From Bacteroidota bacterium (GTDB taxonomy: Bacteria; Bacteroidota; Ignavibacteria; UBA10030; UBA8401): a stretch of DNA of 64,000 nucleotides. This document shows positions 54,686 through 63,745 of the stretch, piece after piece. The stretch spans positions 1 to 64,000 of the forward strand of contig JAQCAB010000006.1 of assembly GCA_027622375.1 (NCBI GenBank), given 5' to 3'. Both the position numbers and the translations under genes were made by a program. Below the pieces are notes generated by a model. The model worked only from the letters and a program-made list of their open reading frames with translations, did no database searches and was not told the origin of the DNA. Position 1 is the first letter of the stretch. The number at the start of each line of letters is the position of its first letter.

Positions 54686-55588
54686 TTATTCTTCGCTATA
54701 ACCAAATTCTGATAATCTGTTTTTACTATTTCTCCAATTTTCTCTGACTTTAACAAATAATTCTAAATACACTTGATGTTCTAAAAATTCTTCGATTCTT
54801 TTGCGGGAGAGTTCGCCAAGTTTTTTTAATGATGCACCCTTTTTACCGATTAAAATTATTTTTTGGCTTTTGCGTTCAACAATAATTTCAGCATGTATGT
54901 AAAATTTATTTTTTGTGCGTTCTTTAAATTCTATTATCGAAACTGTAGTTGAATATGGAACTTCCTTTGTAAATAATTTAAAAATGTTTTCTCGTATCAT
55001 TTCGCTCACAAAAAACTTTTCAGATTTATCTGAAAGTTGTTCGGTGTCATAATATGGTTCGTGAATTGGGAGGTATTTTGTGATTACTTTTTTTAATTCT
55101 TCAAGATTGTATTTTTTTATAGCCGAAACTGGAATAATTTCGTCCCATTTTAAAAGTTGACTTAGTTTATTAATTAATTCCAGTGTTTCTTCTTTTTTTA
55201 ATAAATCAATTTTATTTATCACTAAAAATGATTTTTGATTTTTATTTAAGTTTAATTTAATTGGAAAAAGTTTTTCAACATTATTTACTTCTTTTGCATC
55301 AACGATATACAAAATCAAATCAGAATCTTTTGTGGCAGATGTTGCGTAATTCATCATCACTTGTTGAAGTAAATATTCCGGCTTTAAAAGTCCGGGTGTA
55401 TCTATAAAAACAATTTGAGAATTATTATCTGATGAAATTCCTAAAATTTTATTTCGAGTTGTTTGTGGTTTTGGAGTTACGATTGATAAGTTTTGATTGA
55501 TTAAAGAATTTAACAATGTCGATTTACCAACATTTGGAAGACCAATAATTGCAACAAATCCTGAACGGAATTCTGAAAGTTTATTCAT
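54686..55588 (-). CDS. era: GTPase Era
   Basis: A ribosome-associated GTPase that helps mature 16S rRNA; 300 residues from ATG 55588 (an in-frame TTG at 55597 is less likely). G1 is GLPNVGKST, G2 region TTRNKI, G3 DTPG, and G4 NKID. The C-terminal KH domain has KGASLKKLGELSRKRIEEFL. The start overlaps the preceding gene by eight bases. It is immediately downstream of the LtaS-like gene. Confidence 0.95.
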   Translation of the reverse strand: MNKLSEFRSGFVAIIGLPNVGKSTLLNSLINQNLSIVTPKPQTTRNKILGISSDNNSQIVFIDTPGLLKPEYLLQQVMMNYATSATKDSDLILYIVDAKEVNNVEKLFPIKLNLNKNQKSFLVINKIDLLKKEETLELINKLSQLLKWDEIIPVSAIKKYNLEELKKVITKYLPIHEPYYDTEQLSDKSEKFFVSEMIRENIFKLFTKEVPYSTTVSIIEFKERTKNKFYIHAEIIVERKSQKIILIGKKGASLKKLGELSRKRIEEFLEHQVYLELFVKVRENWRNSKNRLSEFGYSEE

Positions 55589-57560
55589 ATTTAACAAAAT
55601 AAGTTTTTTTATTATTTACTAAAAACTGCGCTGATTGAATAAATGAGTTTGCGTAGTTTTTCATTTTATCAGCTACTTGTTTGTTTTGGTAAATAATATT
55701 TTCAGTTCCATTAAGTTTGTACTCAAATAAACTTTCTCCGACAGATAAATTATTTATGTAATAATAATTCTCATCAATACATCCTATTTTATCATCGGCA
55801 GAAAAATATGCAAAAGGTTTTTTATCATTAATTAAATCAGTCCCAAGAGTATTATTAACATAATTAATTTTTAATAAACCCATAATTGTTGGAAAAATAT
55901 CCATTTGCGATCCAAAATTATTATTTTTTGAAGGTGAAATATTATTTGGTGAATAAATTATTAGTGGAATGTGGTGGTATGATAATGGAATGTCATAATT
56001 ATTTTTTCCCCATTTAGCACCATGATCGCCAGTAATTATAAAAATTGTATTTTTAAACCAACTTTGTTTTTCAGCTGATTTAAAAAATTGTTCTAATGAC
56101 CAATCAACATATTCAACTGCTTTTTCTTTTTCTTGTTTGCTAGTTGGAATAAAAGAAATATTTTTTGGTATTACATATGGCGAGTGATCGCTTGCGGTTA
56201 AAAATGTTGTAAAAAAAGTTTTCTCATTATTTGCAATCTTATTTATTTCTGAAATACCAAAATTAAATAAATAATGATCCGGAACTCCCAAATTGCTTAA
56301 AATTTCTTCAGCAGGGTAATCATCATCACTAAATACTTGATCAAAATTATTAGCTCGCAAAAATCCCCCCATGTTATCAAATTGATCATCACAAGTCATT
56401 AAAAAATTATTTTTATAACCATTTTCACCTAAAATTTTTGGTAAACCGCTGTACTCTTTAATTTCACTATCTTTTAAAGTATGCCTCTTCATTAATGACG
56501 GCATCGAAGTGAGTGTAGAAAAAAGTCCGTTGTAAGTATGAATCCCGGCACTATAAATATTTGAAAATAAAATTCCATTTTTAGAAATTTTATCCAAAAA
56601 AGGTGTTAATGATTTTTTCTCATTTGTATAAATCCCCATTTTATCTGTCGACATACTTTCGAGTAAAATTAATACAACATTATATTTTTTTTCATCAGTA
56701 TTAAAATTAATTTTTCTGGCAATTGGTGGATAATTTAATTCCGATTTTACATTTAAGAAATTTTTAACATTCTCAAGCGCTTCATCATTATTCATTAAAG
56801 AATATTCTTTATTTATTTCCTGCAAATCATCTAAATAACTTCTTGCAAAAGTGTAAATTGGACTCAAACCTAATTGGTTTGCGAGAGGATATTTAGTTGT
56901 GTAAGCAGTTCCGATTCTGATTGGCGATTTTACATCAAGTCTGCCGCGAGCGCCTAAAATTGTGAACACACTTGTTAAAACAAAAAAGAAAAATAAATAA
57001 TTAGTTTCATGATTTAGAAAAACTTGTTGTTTTTCCAAAATCAATTTATTACAAAAGTTTAAAATGATTTTTATATAAAAAAATAAAATTCCACTTAGCG
57101 CAAAAAAGTAAACTAAAAATAAGGGCTCTCTTAAAATCATTTCAAAGGAAAAAGCAAAATTATTCATTAATGGAAAAAGAGCTGTTGTTAGGTGCGTAAA
57201 GAAGTGATTAAAATATGGAATATCAGTTGACCAAATTAAAAATGCGATTGAGTAAAATAAAATAATTATCCATAAAGTTATTTTATAAACCAAGTCAAAA
57301 TCTTTTTTAAAGAATGAAAGAACTGAGGTAATTAAAATCGGAAAAAATAAAATGTAACAGCTAATTACTGTATCAAATCTCAATCCCATTAAAAAAGAAT
57401 TGAAAAATATTAAAGTTGAATCTGGAATTAACTTAACTTGTTCAATCTGAGTTAAAAATAAAATAATTCTAAAAGCGGTAAAAAATAAAATCCCAATTAA
57501 ATAAATAGTTGCAAAATAATAAATATTAAATGGAAGGAGCTTTTTTAGTTTTAAAATCAT
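55581..57560 (-). CDS. LTA synthase-family sulfatase-fold membrane phosphotransferase
   Basis: A 659-residue membrane enzyme with five N-terminal TM segments (about 10-190) and an extracytoplasmic sulfatase-like domain. NVVLILLESMS supplies an acidic metal ligand. The Thr in AGIHTYNGLFSTL is the expected nucleophile, and TGDHGAKWG is the metal-binding DH pair. The family includes LtaS and OpgB, which transfer phosphoglycerol groups. In this diderm a substrate such as a periplasmic glycan or lipid is likelier than lipoteichoic acid (inference). ATG 57560 is preferred; an in-frame TTG at 57584 is possible. Confidence 0.85.
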   Translation of the reverse strand: MILKLKKLLPFNIYYFATIYLIGILFFTAFRIILFLTQIEQVKLIPDSTLIFFNSFLMGLRFDTVISCYILFFPILITSVLSFFKKDFDLVYKITLWIIILFYSIAFLIWSTDIPYFNHFFTHLTTALFPLMNNFAFSFEMILREPLFLVYFFALSGILFFYIKIILNFCNKLILEKQQVFLNHETNYLFFFFVLTSVFTILGARGRLDVKSPIRIGTAYTTKYPLANQLGLSPIYTFARSYLDDLQEINKEYSLMNNDEALENVKNFLNVKSELNYPPIARKINFNTDEKKYNVVLILLESMSTDKMGIYTNEKKSLTPFLDKISKNGILFSNIYSAGIHTYNGLFSTLTSMPSLMKRHTLKDSEIKEYSGLPKILGENGYKNNFLMTCDDQFDNMGGFLRANNFDQVFSDDDYPAEEILSNLGVPDHYLFNFGISEINKIANNEKTFFTTFLTASDHSPYVIPKNISFIPTSKQEKEKAVEYVDWSLEQFFKSAEKQSWFKNTIFIITGDHGAKWGKNNYDIPLSYHHIPLIIYSPNNISPSKNNNFGSQMDIFPTIMGLLKINYVNNTLGTDLINDKKPFAYFSADDKIGCIDENYYYINNLSVGESLFEYKLNGTENIIYQNKQVADKMKNYANSFIQSAQFLVNNKKTYFVKYE

Positions 57561-57602
57561 TTTAAGCTGGGAGAGTTTTCCCAAAAGATACTCAACTAAA
57601 AT

Positions 57603-60470
57603 TTATTGCTCAATATATGATTCTGTTGGAGGACATGAGCAAATTAAATTTCTATCGCCAAAAGAATTATTTACTCTCGCAATTGATGGCCAAAATTTAT
57701 TTTGACGTAAATACATCAATGGATAAACTGCTTTAAATCTTGTATAAGAATGATTCCACATTTCGCTCAAAGCTTCATTCGCAGTGTGCGGAGAATTTTT
57801 TACAACATTATCTTTTATATCAGCTTTGCCATTAATTATATCATCAATTTCATCTTTAATAGAAATGAGTGCATTTGCAAATCTATCTAATTCTGTTTTT
57901 GATTCACTTTCAGTTGGTTCAATCATTAAAGTTCCCACAACTGGGAATGAAACTGTCGGCGCATGAAAACCATAATCAATTAAACGTTTAGCAATATCTT
58001 CAACTTCAATTGCTGCAGAATTTTTAAACTCGCGCATATCCAAAATAAATTCATGTGCGCATTTATTTAATTTGCCTTGATATAAAACTTTAAAATGTTT
58101 TTCCAGTTTCGATTTTAAATAATTTGCATTCAAGATTGCAATTTTAGTTGCGTTAGTAATTCCTTCAGAGCCGAGCATTCTAATATACCCGTACGAAATT
58201 AAAAGTATACTCGCGCTCCCCCAGGGAGTTGATGAAATTGCAGAAATATTTTTTTTGCCACCTGTTTTAATTACAGAGTGTCCCGGTAAAAATTGTTTTA
58301 AATGTTCAGCAACACAAATTGGTCCCATTCCCGGTCCACCACCACCATGCGGAATTGCAAAAGTTTTATGCAAGTTAATGTGATTTACATCTGCACCAAT
58401 TAATGCTGGTTGTGTTAATCCAACTTGAGCATTCATATTTGCGCCATCCATATAAACTTGTCCACCATGAGAATGAATCAATGCGCAAATTTCTCGAATC
58501 TCTTCTTCAAAAACTCCGTGTGTTGATGGATATGTTACCATTAAAGCTGCAATTTTTGAATTATGTTCTTCAACTTTTTTTCTGAGGTCATTAAAATCGA
58601 TATTTCCATTTTCATCACAATTAATAATTATAACTTTATAACCAGCCATTACTGCACTTGCTGGATTTGTTCCGTGAGCAGATGATGGAATTAAAACAAT
58701 GTTTCGATTTGATTGATTTTTACTTTCGTGATATGCTTTGATAACTAAAAGTCCAGCATACTCTCCTTGCGCGCCAGAATTTGGTTGTAAAGAACACGCA
58801 GCAAATCCTGAAATGTTTGATAAATATTTTTCTAACTCATTAAAAATAAATTGATATCCTTCTGTTTGATCAATTGGCGCAAATGGATGAACTGAAGAAA
58901 ATTCTTTTAAACTGATTGGAATCATTTCGCTTGTTGCATTCAACTTCATCGTGCAAGAGCCGAGCGGCATCATTGAGTGCGTTAAAGATAGATCTCTGTT
59001 TTCTAAAAATTTTAGATAACGCAACATCTCATGCTCTGAGTGATAAGAATTAAAAACTGGATGTGTTAAATATTCTGACTTTCTGAGAAGTGATCCCAAA
59101 ATTGAAATTCCAGTTTTTGAAATATCTTCATCTTGAATTATAATTTGTTTTGTCCCGATTGATTCTGAAAAAATTGAAAGAATTGTATTAATCTCATTTA
59201 CAGTTACAGCTTCATCTAACGAGATTCCAATTGTTCCATCTGTAAAATAGCGGAAGTTTATTAATTCATTTTCAGCTAATATTTTTATTTTTATTGAATC
59301 TGCTCCTTTAATTTTTATTGAATCAAAATATTGCGAGTTGAGTTGTTCAAAACCAAGTAATTTTAATTTGTTAGAAAGTAAAGTTGTTGTTCTGTGAATA
59401 TTTTCTGCAATTCTTTTTATCCCTTTTGAGCCATGATAAACTGCAAACATTGCAGCTACATTTGCAAGTAAAGCTTGAGCAGTACAAATATTTGAAGTTG
59501 CTTTTTCTCTTCGGATATGTTGCTCGCGAGTTTGCAAAGTCATTCTAAATGCTTTATTGCCTTGCGTGTCAACAGAAACACCAATAATTCTACCTGGCAT
59601 TAATCGGATAAATTCATTTTTTGTGGCAAAAAACGCAGCATGCGGTCCGCCATAACCCATTGGCACACCAAACCTTTGTGAATTTCCAACAACTACATCA
59701 GCTCCCATTTCACCCGGTGGAGTAATTAATGCATTTGAAAGTAAATCAGTTGCAACGCAAATTAAAATATTTTTACTGTGTAGTTCTTTTATTTTTTCCG
59801 TTAAATCGATAGCGCAACCATTATCATCGGGAGTTTGTAATAACGCTCCAAAAATTGAATCATCTAAATTTATATTATTTATATTTCCGACAATAATTTC
59901 GATTCCAATTGGTGTTGCGCGTGTTTTTAATATATCAATTGTGTAAGCAAAAGTTTTTTCGGATACAAAAAATTTGTGAGCGTTTGGCTTATTTTTTTCT
60001 GAAATGTGATATAACATTGACATTGCTTCGGCTGCTGCGGTTCCTTCATCAAGTAAAGATGCATTTGCAACTTCCATTTTAGTTAAATCACAAATCATTG
60101 TTTGAAAATTTAAGAGAGATTCCAATCTGCCTTGTGCAACTTCAGCTTGATATGGTGTGTATTGTGTATACCAACCTGGATTTTCAATAACATTTCTTAA
60201 AATTACAGTTGGAATAATTGTCTCATAAAATCCCATTCCAATAAATGATCGAAATGGTTTATTTTTTTCACCCAAAAATTTTATATGATTTAAAAATTCA
60301 AACTCACTCATCGGTTTTGGAATTTCTAAACTTCCCCTAAATCTTATACTTGCAGGAATTGTTTCATCAATTAATTGGTCTAAAGAGTTTACGCCAATTG
60401 AAGTTAACATCTCAGTTACTTCTTCAGATTTTGATCCAATATGCCTTGATTGAAATAATTCTTTTTCCAT
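57603..60470 (-). CDS. gcvP: Glycine dehydrogenase (decarboxylating), P-protein
   Basis: The PLP-dependent decarboxylase of the glycine cleavage system, 955 residues with both halves fused. The start SRHIGSKSEEVTEML and the YTPYQAEVAQGRLE segment are typical. The PLP lysine is in HLNLHKTFAIPHGGGGPG, with the glycine-rich loop. It follows gcvH by 17 bp on the minus strand. gcvT and lpd are not in the window. GlyA (7196-8485) shares the glycine/folate pool. Confidence 0.97.
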   Translation of the reverse strand: MEKELFQSRHIGSKSEEVTEMLTSIGVNSLDQLIDETIPASIRFRGSLEIPKPMSEFEFLNHIKFLGEKNKPFRSFIGMGFYETIIPTVILRNVIENPGWYTQYTPYQAEVAQGRLESLLNFQTMICDLTKMEVANASLLDEGTAAAEAMSMLYHISEKNKPNAHKFFVSEKTFAYTIDILKTRATPIGIEIIVGNINNINLDDSIFGALLQTPDDNGCAIDLTEKIKELHSKNILICVATDLLSNALITPPGEMGADVVVGNSQRFGVPMGYGGPHAAFFATKNEFIRLMPGRIIGVSVDTQGNKAFRMTLQTREQHIRREKATSNICTAQALLANVAAMFAVYHGSKGIKRIAENIHRTTTLLSNKLKLLGFEQLNSQYFDSIKIKGADSIKIKILAENELINFRYFTDGTIGISLDEAVTVNEINTILSIFSESIGTKQIIIQDEDISKTGISILGSLLRKSEYLTHPVFNSYHSEHEMLRYLKFLENRDLSLTHSMMPLGSCTMKLNATSEMIPISLKEFSSVHPFAPIDQTEGYQFIFNELEKYLSNISGFAACSLQPNSGAQGEYAGLLVIKAYHESKNQSNRNIVLIPSSAHGTNPASAVMAGYKVIIINCDENGNIDFNDLRKKVEEHNSKIAALMVTYPSTHGVFEEEIREICALIHSHGGQVYMDGANMNAQVGLTQPALIGADVNHINLHKTFAIPHGGGGPGMGPICVAEHLKQFLPGHSVIKTGGKKNISAISSTPWGSASILLISYGYIRMLGSEGITNATKIAILNANYLKSKLEKHFKVLYQGKLNKCAHEFILDMREFKNSAAIEVEDIAKRLIDYGFHAPTVSFPVVGTLMIEPTESESKTELDRFANALISIKDEIDDIINGKADIKDNVVKNSPHTANEALSEMWNHSYTRFKAVYPLMYLRQNKFWPSIARVNNSFGDRNLICSCPPTESYIEQ

Positions 60471-60487
60471 TATTTTAAAATATTTTT

Positions 60488-60868
60488 TTATTTTCCAATT
60501 AAATTTTTGTATGATGTAACATCTAACAAATCATTTATATTTGAGTCAGAAGAAATTTTAACTTTTATCATCCATCCATTTTCGTATGGAGATTTATTTA
60601 CTAATTCTGGAGTTGAATTTAAATTTTGATTTACTTCAACAACTTCACCTTTAATAGGCAGATAAAGATCTGATACAGCTTTTACAGCTTCAATTGTTCC
60701 AAAAGTTGCACCTTGCTCAAAATTTTTACCGACTGCTGGTAAATCTACAAAAACAACATCACCAAGTTCACCCTGTGCAAACTCCGTAATTCCGATTGTA
60801 CCAATTTCACCATCAATTTTAATCCATTCATGTTCTTTTGTGTATTTTAAATTTTCTGGAAAGTTCAT
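60488..60868 (-). CDS. gcvH: Glycine cleavage system H protein
   Basis: A 126-residue lipoyl carrier. The lipoylated lysine is K63 in EAVKAVSDLY, with TKEHEWIK at the start and ELGDVVFVDLPAVG before the lipoyl hairpin. It lies 11 bp after accC and 17 bp before gcvP, so carrier genes for lipoyl (gcvH) and biotin (accB) cofactors sit in one unit. Confidence 0.96.
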   Translation of the reverse strand: MNFPENLKYTKEHEWIKIDGEIGTIGITEFAQGELGDVVFVDLPAVGKNFEQGATFGTIEAVKAVSDLYLPIKGEVVEVNQNLNSTPELVNKSPYENGWMIKVKISSDSNINDLLDVTSYKNLIGK

Positions 60869-60879
60869 TTCAATAATCC

Positions 60880-62220
60880 TTAAATATTTAATGAGTCAAT
60901 AAAATTTGTATCAAATTTTCCACTTTTGAAAACTTCATTTTGCATAACTTTTCTATGGAATGGAATTGTAGTTGCAATACCTTCAATAATACATTCCTCC
61001 AAAGTATGGTACATTTTATTAATTGCAGCCTCACGATTTATATCGTGAACAATAATCTTAGCAATAAGAGAATCGTAATAAGGTGGAACAACACAACCTG
61101 AATATATATGTGAATCAACTCTAACCCCCGGGCCACCACCAAAATGCGCTGATGTAATTTTTCCTGGTGATGGACGAAAATTATTTTTTGGATCTTCAGC
61201 ATTTATTCTAACTTCAATTGCGTGACCAATTGGTTTAATTTTTTTCTTATTTAATTTTTCACCTTCAGACATTTCAATTTGCATTTTAATTAAATCAAGT
61301 CCGGTTACAAATTCAGTGACTGGATGCTCAACTTGAATTCTCGTATTCATTTCCATAAAATAAAAATTATTATCTTTATCCACCAAAAATTCAATTGTAC
61401 CCGCACCAAGATATTTTACACTTTTTGCTCCTTTAACTGCTGAGTCTCCCATTAATTTTCGAAGTTTATCATCAACAATTGGTGAAGGTGATTCTTCAAT
61501 TAATTTTTGATGACGTCGTTGAACTGTACAATCACGCTCTCCCAAATGAATCACATTTCCAAATTGATCACCCATAATTTGTATTTCAACATGTCGTGGT
61601 TCTAAAATATATTTTTCGATATAAACACTTGAATTTGCAAAAGCAATTTCGGCTTCACCTTGTGCAGAAAGATATGCGTTGTCTAATTCTTCAATATTAT
61701 TTACAACTCGCATTCCCCGACCACCACCACCAGCAACTGCTTTAATAATTACCGGGAATCCCATTTCTTTTGAAATTTTATGTGCTTCATTTAAATCTGT
61801 TACGATGCCCTTGCTTCCAGGAACTGTCGGAACACCTGCTTTCTTCATTGTTTCTTTTGCAAATGCTTTATCCCCCATTGCAGTAATCATTTCAGGAGAT
61901 GGACCAATGAAAGTCATATTATGAGATGAAACAATTTCAGAAAATTTTGCATTCTCTGATAAAAATCCATAACCGGGATGTATTGCATCAGCATTTGTAA
62001 TTTCTGCGGCTGAAAGAATTCTTGAAATATTTAAATAACTATCAGTTGATTTGGCAGGACCGATACAAATTGCTTCGTCAGCAAATTTAACATGTAAACT
62101 TTCTTTATCTGCTTCAGAATAAACTGCAACTGTTTTAATATCTAATTCGCGACAAGCACGAATAATTCTTAATGCAATTTCACCACGATTAGAAATTAAT
62201 ACTTTTTTAAATTTTGGCAT
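60880..62220 (-). CDS. accC: Acetyl-CoA carboxylase, biotin carboxylase subunit
   Basis: Carboxylates biotin on AccB using ATP and bicarbonate; 446 residues. The start [19 protein letters not shown] is universal. The ATP-grasp glycine loop is [13 protein letters not shown], and the active site is [14 protein letters not shown]. It follows accB by 27 bp and precedes gcvH by 11 bp. Other ATP-grasp carboxylases (PccA, PycA) are longer or have fused domains, so AccC is the best call. Confidence 0.95.
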   Translation of the reverse strand: MPKFKKVLISNRGEIALRIIRACRELDIKTVAVYSEADKESLHVKFADEAICIGPAKSTDSYLNISRILSAAEITNADAIHPGYGFLSENAKFSEIVSSHNMTFIGPSPEMITAMGDKAFAKETMKKAGVPTVPGSKGIVTDLNEAHKISKEMGFPVIIKAVAGGGGRGMRVVNNIEELDNAYLSAQGEAEIAFANSSVYIEKYILEPRHVEIQIMGDQFGNVIHLGERDCTVQRRHQKLIEESPSPIVDDKLRKLMGDSAVKGAKSVKYLGAGTIEFLVDKDNNFYFMEMNTRIQVEHPVTEFVTGLDLIKMQIEMSEGEKLNKKKIKPIGHAIEVRINAEDPKNNFRPSPGKITSAHFGGGPGVRVDSHIYSGCVVPPYYDSLIAKIIVHDINREAAINKMYHTLEECIIEGIATTIPFHRKVMQNEVFKSGKFDTNFIDSLNI

Positions 62221-62247
62221 CTGAAAATAATTTATTAAAACTGTAAA

Positions 62248-62736
62248 TTAAACTTCAACTAAAAATAAAGGTTGATTGTATTCAACAGGTTTTCCATTTT
62301 CAACCAAAATTTTTAAAATTTTACCTTTTACCTCACTTTGAATTTCGTTCATTAACTTCATCGCTTCAATTATACAAAGTGGTGTTCCAGAATCAATTAA
62401 TGATCCAACTTCTATAAATGATGGTGAATCAGGTGATGGTGATCGGTAAAATGTCCCCACAATTGGAGATTTAATTTCATGTAAGTTTTTGTTCGATTCC
62501 GTTGCTGCAACCTCATATGACACATTTTTTACTTTATCAATTGTTTGATGAATTGGAACTTGTACTGAATGCTGAATTGGGGCTTGAATAATTTCTTGAG
62601 TTTTTGAACTTTTGACAACTTTTATTTTTACACCCTCTTCTTCAAGCTCAATTTCATTTACTTCGCTTGATTCAATAATTTTAATTAATTTTTTTACAAG
62701 CGATAAATCTAATTTGTACTTTTCTGAACTGCCCAT
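62248..62736 (-). CDS. accB: Acetyl-CoA carboxylase biotin carboxyl carrier protein
   Basis: A 162-residue carrier. An N-terminal helical region ([25 protein letters not shown]) is linked by a variable segment to the biotinyl domain. The biotin lysine is in [12 protein letters not shown]; the preceding [16 protein letters not shown] marks the AccB thumb region. The efp-accB-accC order is common in bacteria. Confidence 0.95.
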   Translation of the reverse strand: MGSSEKYKLDLSLVKKLIKIIESSEVNEIELEEEGVKIKVVKSSKTQEIIQAPIQHSVQVPIHQTIDKVKNVSYEVAATESNKNLHEIKSPIVGTFYRSPSPDSPSFIEVGSLIDSGTPLCIIEAMKLMNEIQSEVKGKILKILVENGKPVEYNQPLFLVEV

Positions 62737-62763
62737 TTTATATCCTCATAATTAAGTGAATAA

Positions 62764-63324
62764 TTATTTTACTCGTTCTAAATATTTTCCTGTTCGAGTA
62801 TCTACTTTAATTTTATCTCCCTCATTTATAAAAAGAGGAACATTAATTGTTGCACCTGTTTCAGTTGTTGCAGGTTTTGTAGCACCAGTTGCAGTATCAC
62901 CTTTGACTCCGGGAATAGTTTCTACAATTTTTAACTCAACATTAAAAGGTAAAATTGTTCCAACGGGTTCTGATCCATCAAAAAGAACTTCAATAACTTC
63001 AGATTCTTTTAAAAATTTTGATCCTTCACCAAGTAATTTATTATCGATCGGAATTTGTTCATAAGATTGTTGATCCATAAAGTAATAATTAGAACCATCG
63101 TTATATAAATACTGATATTCTTTTCTTTCAACTCTCGCTAAATCAATCTCTGCTCCCGAACGGAAACGATTTTCAACAATTTTACTGTTTCTGATATTTC
63201 GCATCTTAACTTGGTAAAATGCTCGCAGGTTTCCAGGAGTTCTGTGTTGAGATTCTTCAACTATGTGTAATTCATTATTAAATCTTATATAAACGCCAAT
63301 TTTCAAATCTGATGTTGTAGCCAC
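62764..63324 (-). CDS. efp: Translation elongation factor P
   Basis: Relieves ribosome stalling at polyproline; 186 residues from GTG 63324. I chose this start because the standard EF-P N-terminus (ATTSDLKIGVYIRF) begins there and an SD-like AGAAAGGA lies about 11 nt before it; an upstream in-frame start would add 30 unusual residues. Domains II and III are complete (KVDTRTGKYLERVK end). At the tip of the domain I loop, HRTPGNLRAF, the residue aligned to E. coli K34 is N32, with R34 two positions on. Confidence 0.94.
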   Translation of the reverse strand: MATTSDLKIGVYIRFNNELHIVEESQHRTPGNLRAFYQVKMRNIRNSKIVENRFRSGAEIDLARVERKEYQYLYNDGSNYYFMDQQSYEQIPIDNKLLGEGSKFLKESEVIEVLFDGSEPVGTILPFNVELKIVETIPGVKGDTATGATKPATTETGATINVPLFINEGDKIKVDTRTGKYLERVK

Positions 63325-63360
63325 TAAAACTAATATCCTTTCTGCGGTTAAGTTTAGGTT

Positions 63361-63419
63361 AAATAGTTGCAAAAAACAACTATTTTTTGTTAAATTTATG
63401 CTAAAAAGTAACAAAAAAT
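63361..63419. promoter_or_regulatory. Nested inverted repeats between efp and a divergent lipoprotein gene
   Basis: Two repeats overlap in the 93-bp divergent gap. A 9-bp hairpin lies at 63361-63369 and 63377-63385 with a 7-nt loop. An 11-bp perfect repeat lies at 63382-63392 and 63409-63419, with its right arm covering the ATG of the plus-strand gene. They could be operators or 5' leader hairpins. The A/T-rich content weakens the case. Confidence 0.35.
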
Positions 63420-63738
63420 GACAAAATATGCAATTTTTTTAACGGCTTTTTTAGGATTTATTTTGTTGGATGGTTGCACAAAAACTGATCCTTTAACTCA
63501 AGATGAGCTTAATTTATCAAAAGCTCATGGATCTTTACTTTATAATTATAATAAATTTAAGCTTCATGGCATTAGTACTGATTCGGTTTATTTTTTTAAA
63601 CGAGATTCAATTCTAAATAATTTTGGATTTACAAAAGAAATCTATGAATCAAAAATTAAGGATCTTGAAAAGAAAAGTGATAAGTGGAAAAAATTTATTA
63701 CTTCAAGTTTAGAAAATTACGACAATATATCTCGTTGA
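63418..63738 (+). CDS. Small DUF4296-like lipoprotein
   Basis: A 106-residue lipoprotein with a signal peptide and lipobox L-L-D-G-C near residue 20. The mature part is helical, with YNKFKLHGISTDSVYFFKRD, then a C-terminal helix with ESKIKDLEKKSDKWKKF. This pattern resembles DUF4296-type proteins of Bacteroidota, which are uncharacterised. It is divergent from efp and converges on purM with a 7-bp gap. Confidence 0.75.
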   Translation: MTKYAIFLTAFLGFILLDGCTKTDPLTQDELNLSKAHGSLLYNYNKFKLHGISTDSVYFFKRDSILNNFGFTKEIYESKIKDLEKKSDKWKKFITSSLENYDNISR

Positions 63739-63745
63739 TTTTTTG

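Noticed and set aside
60488..63324. Glycine riboswitch ahead of gcvH/gcvP
   Set aside because: The gaps are 11-17 bp, far too short for the aptamer, and no conserved elements are seen.
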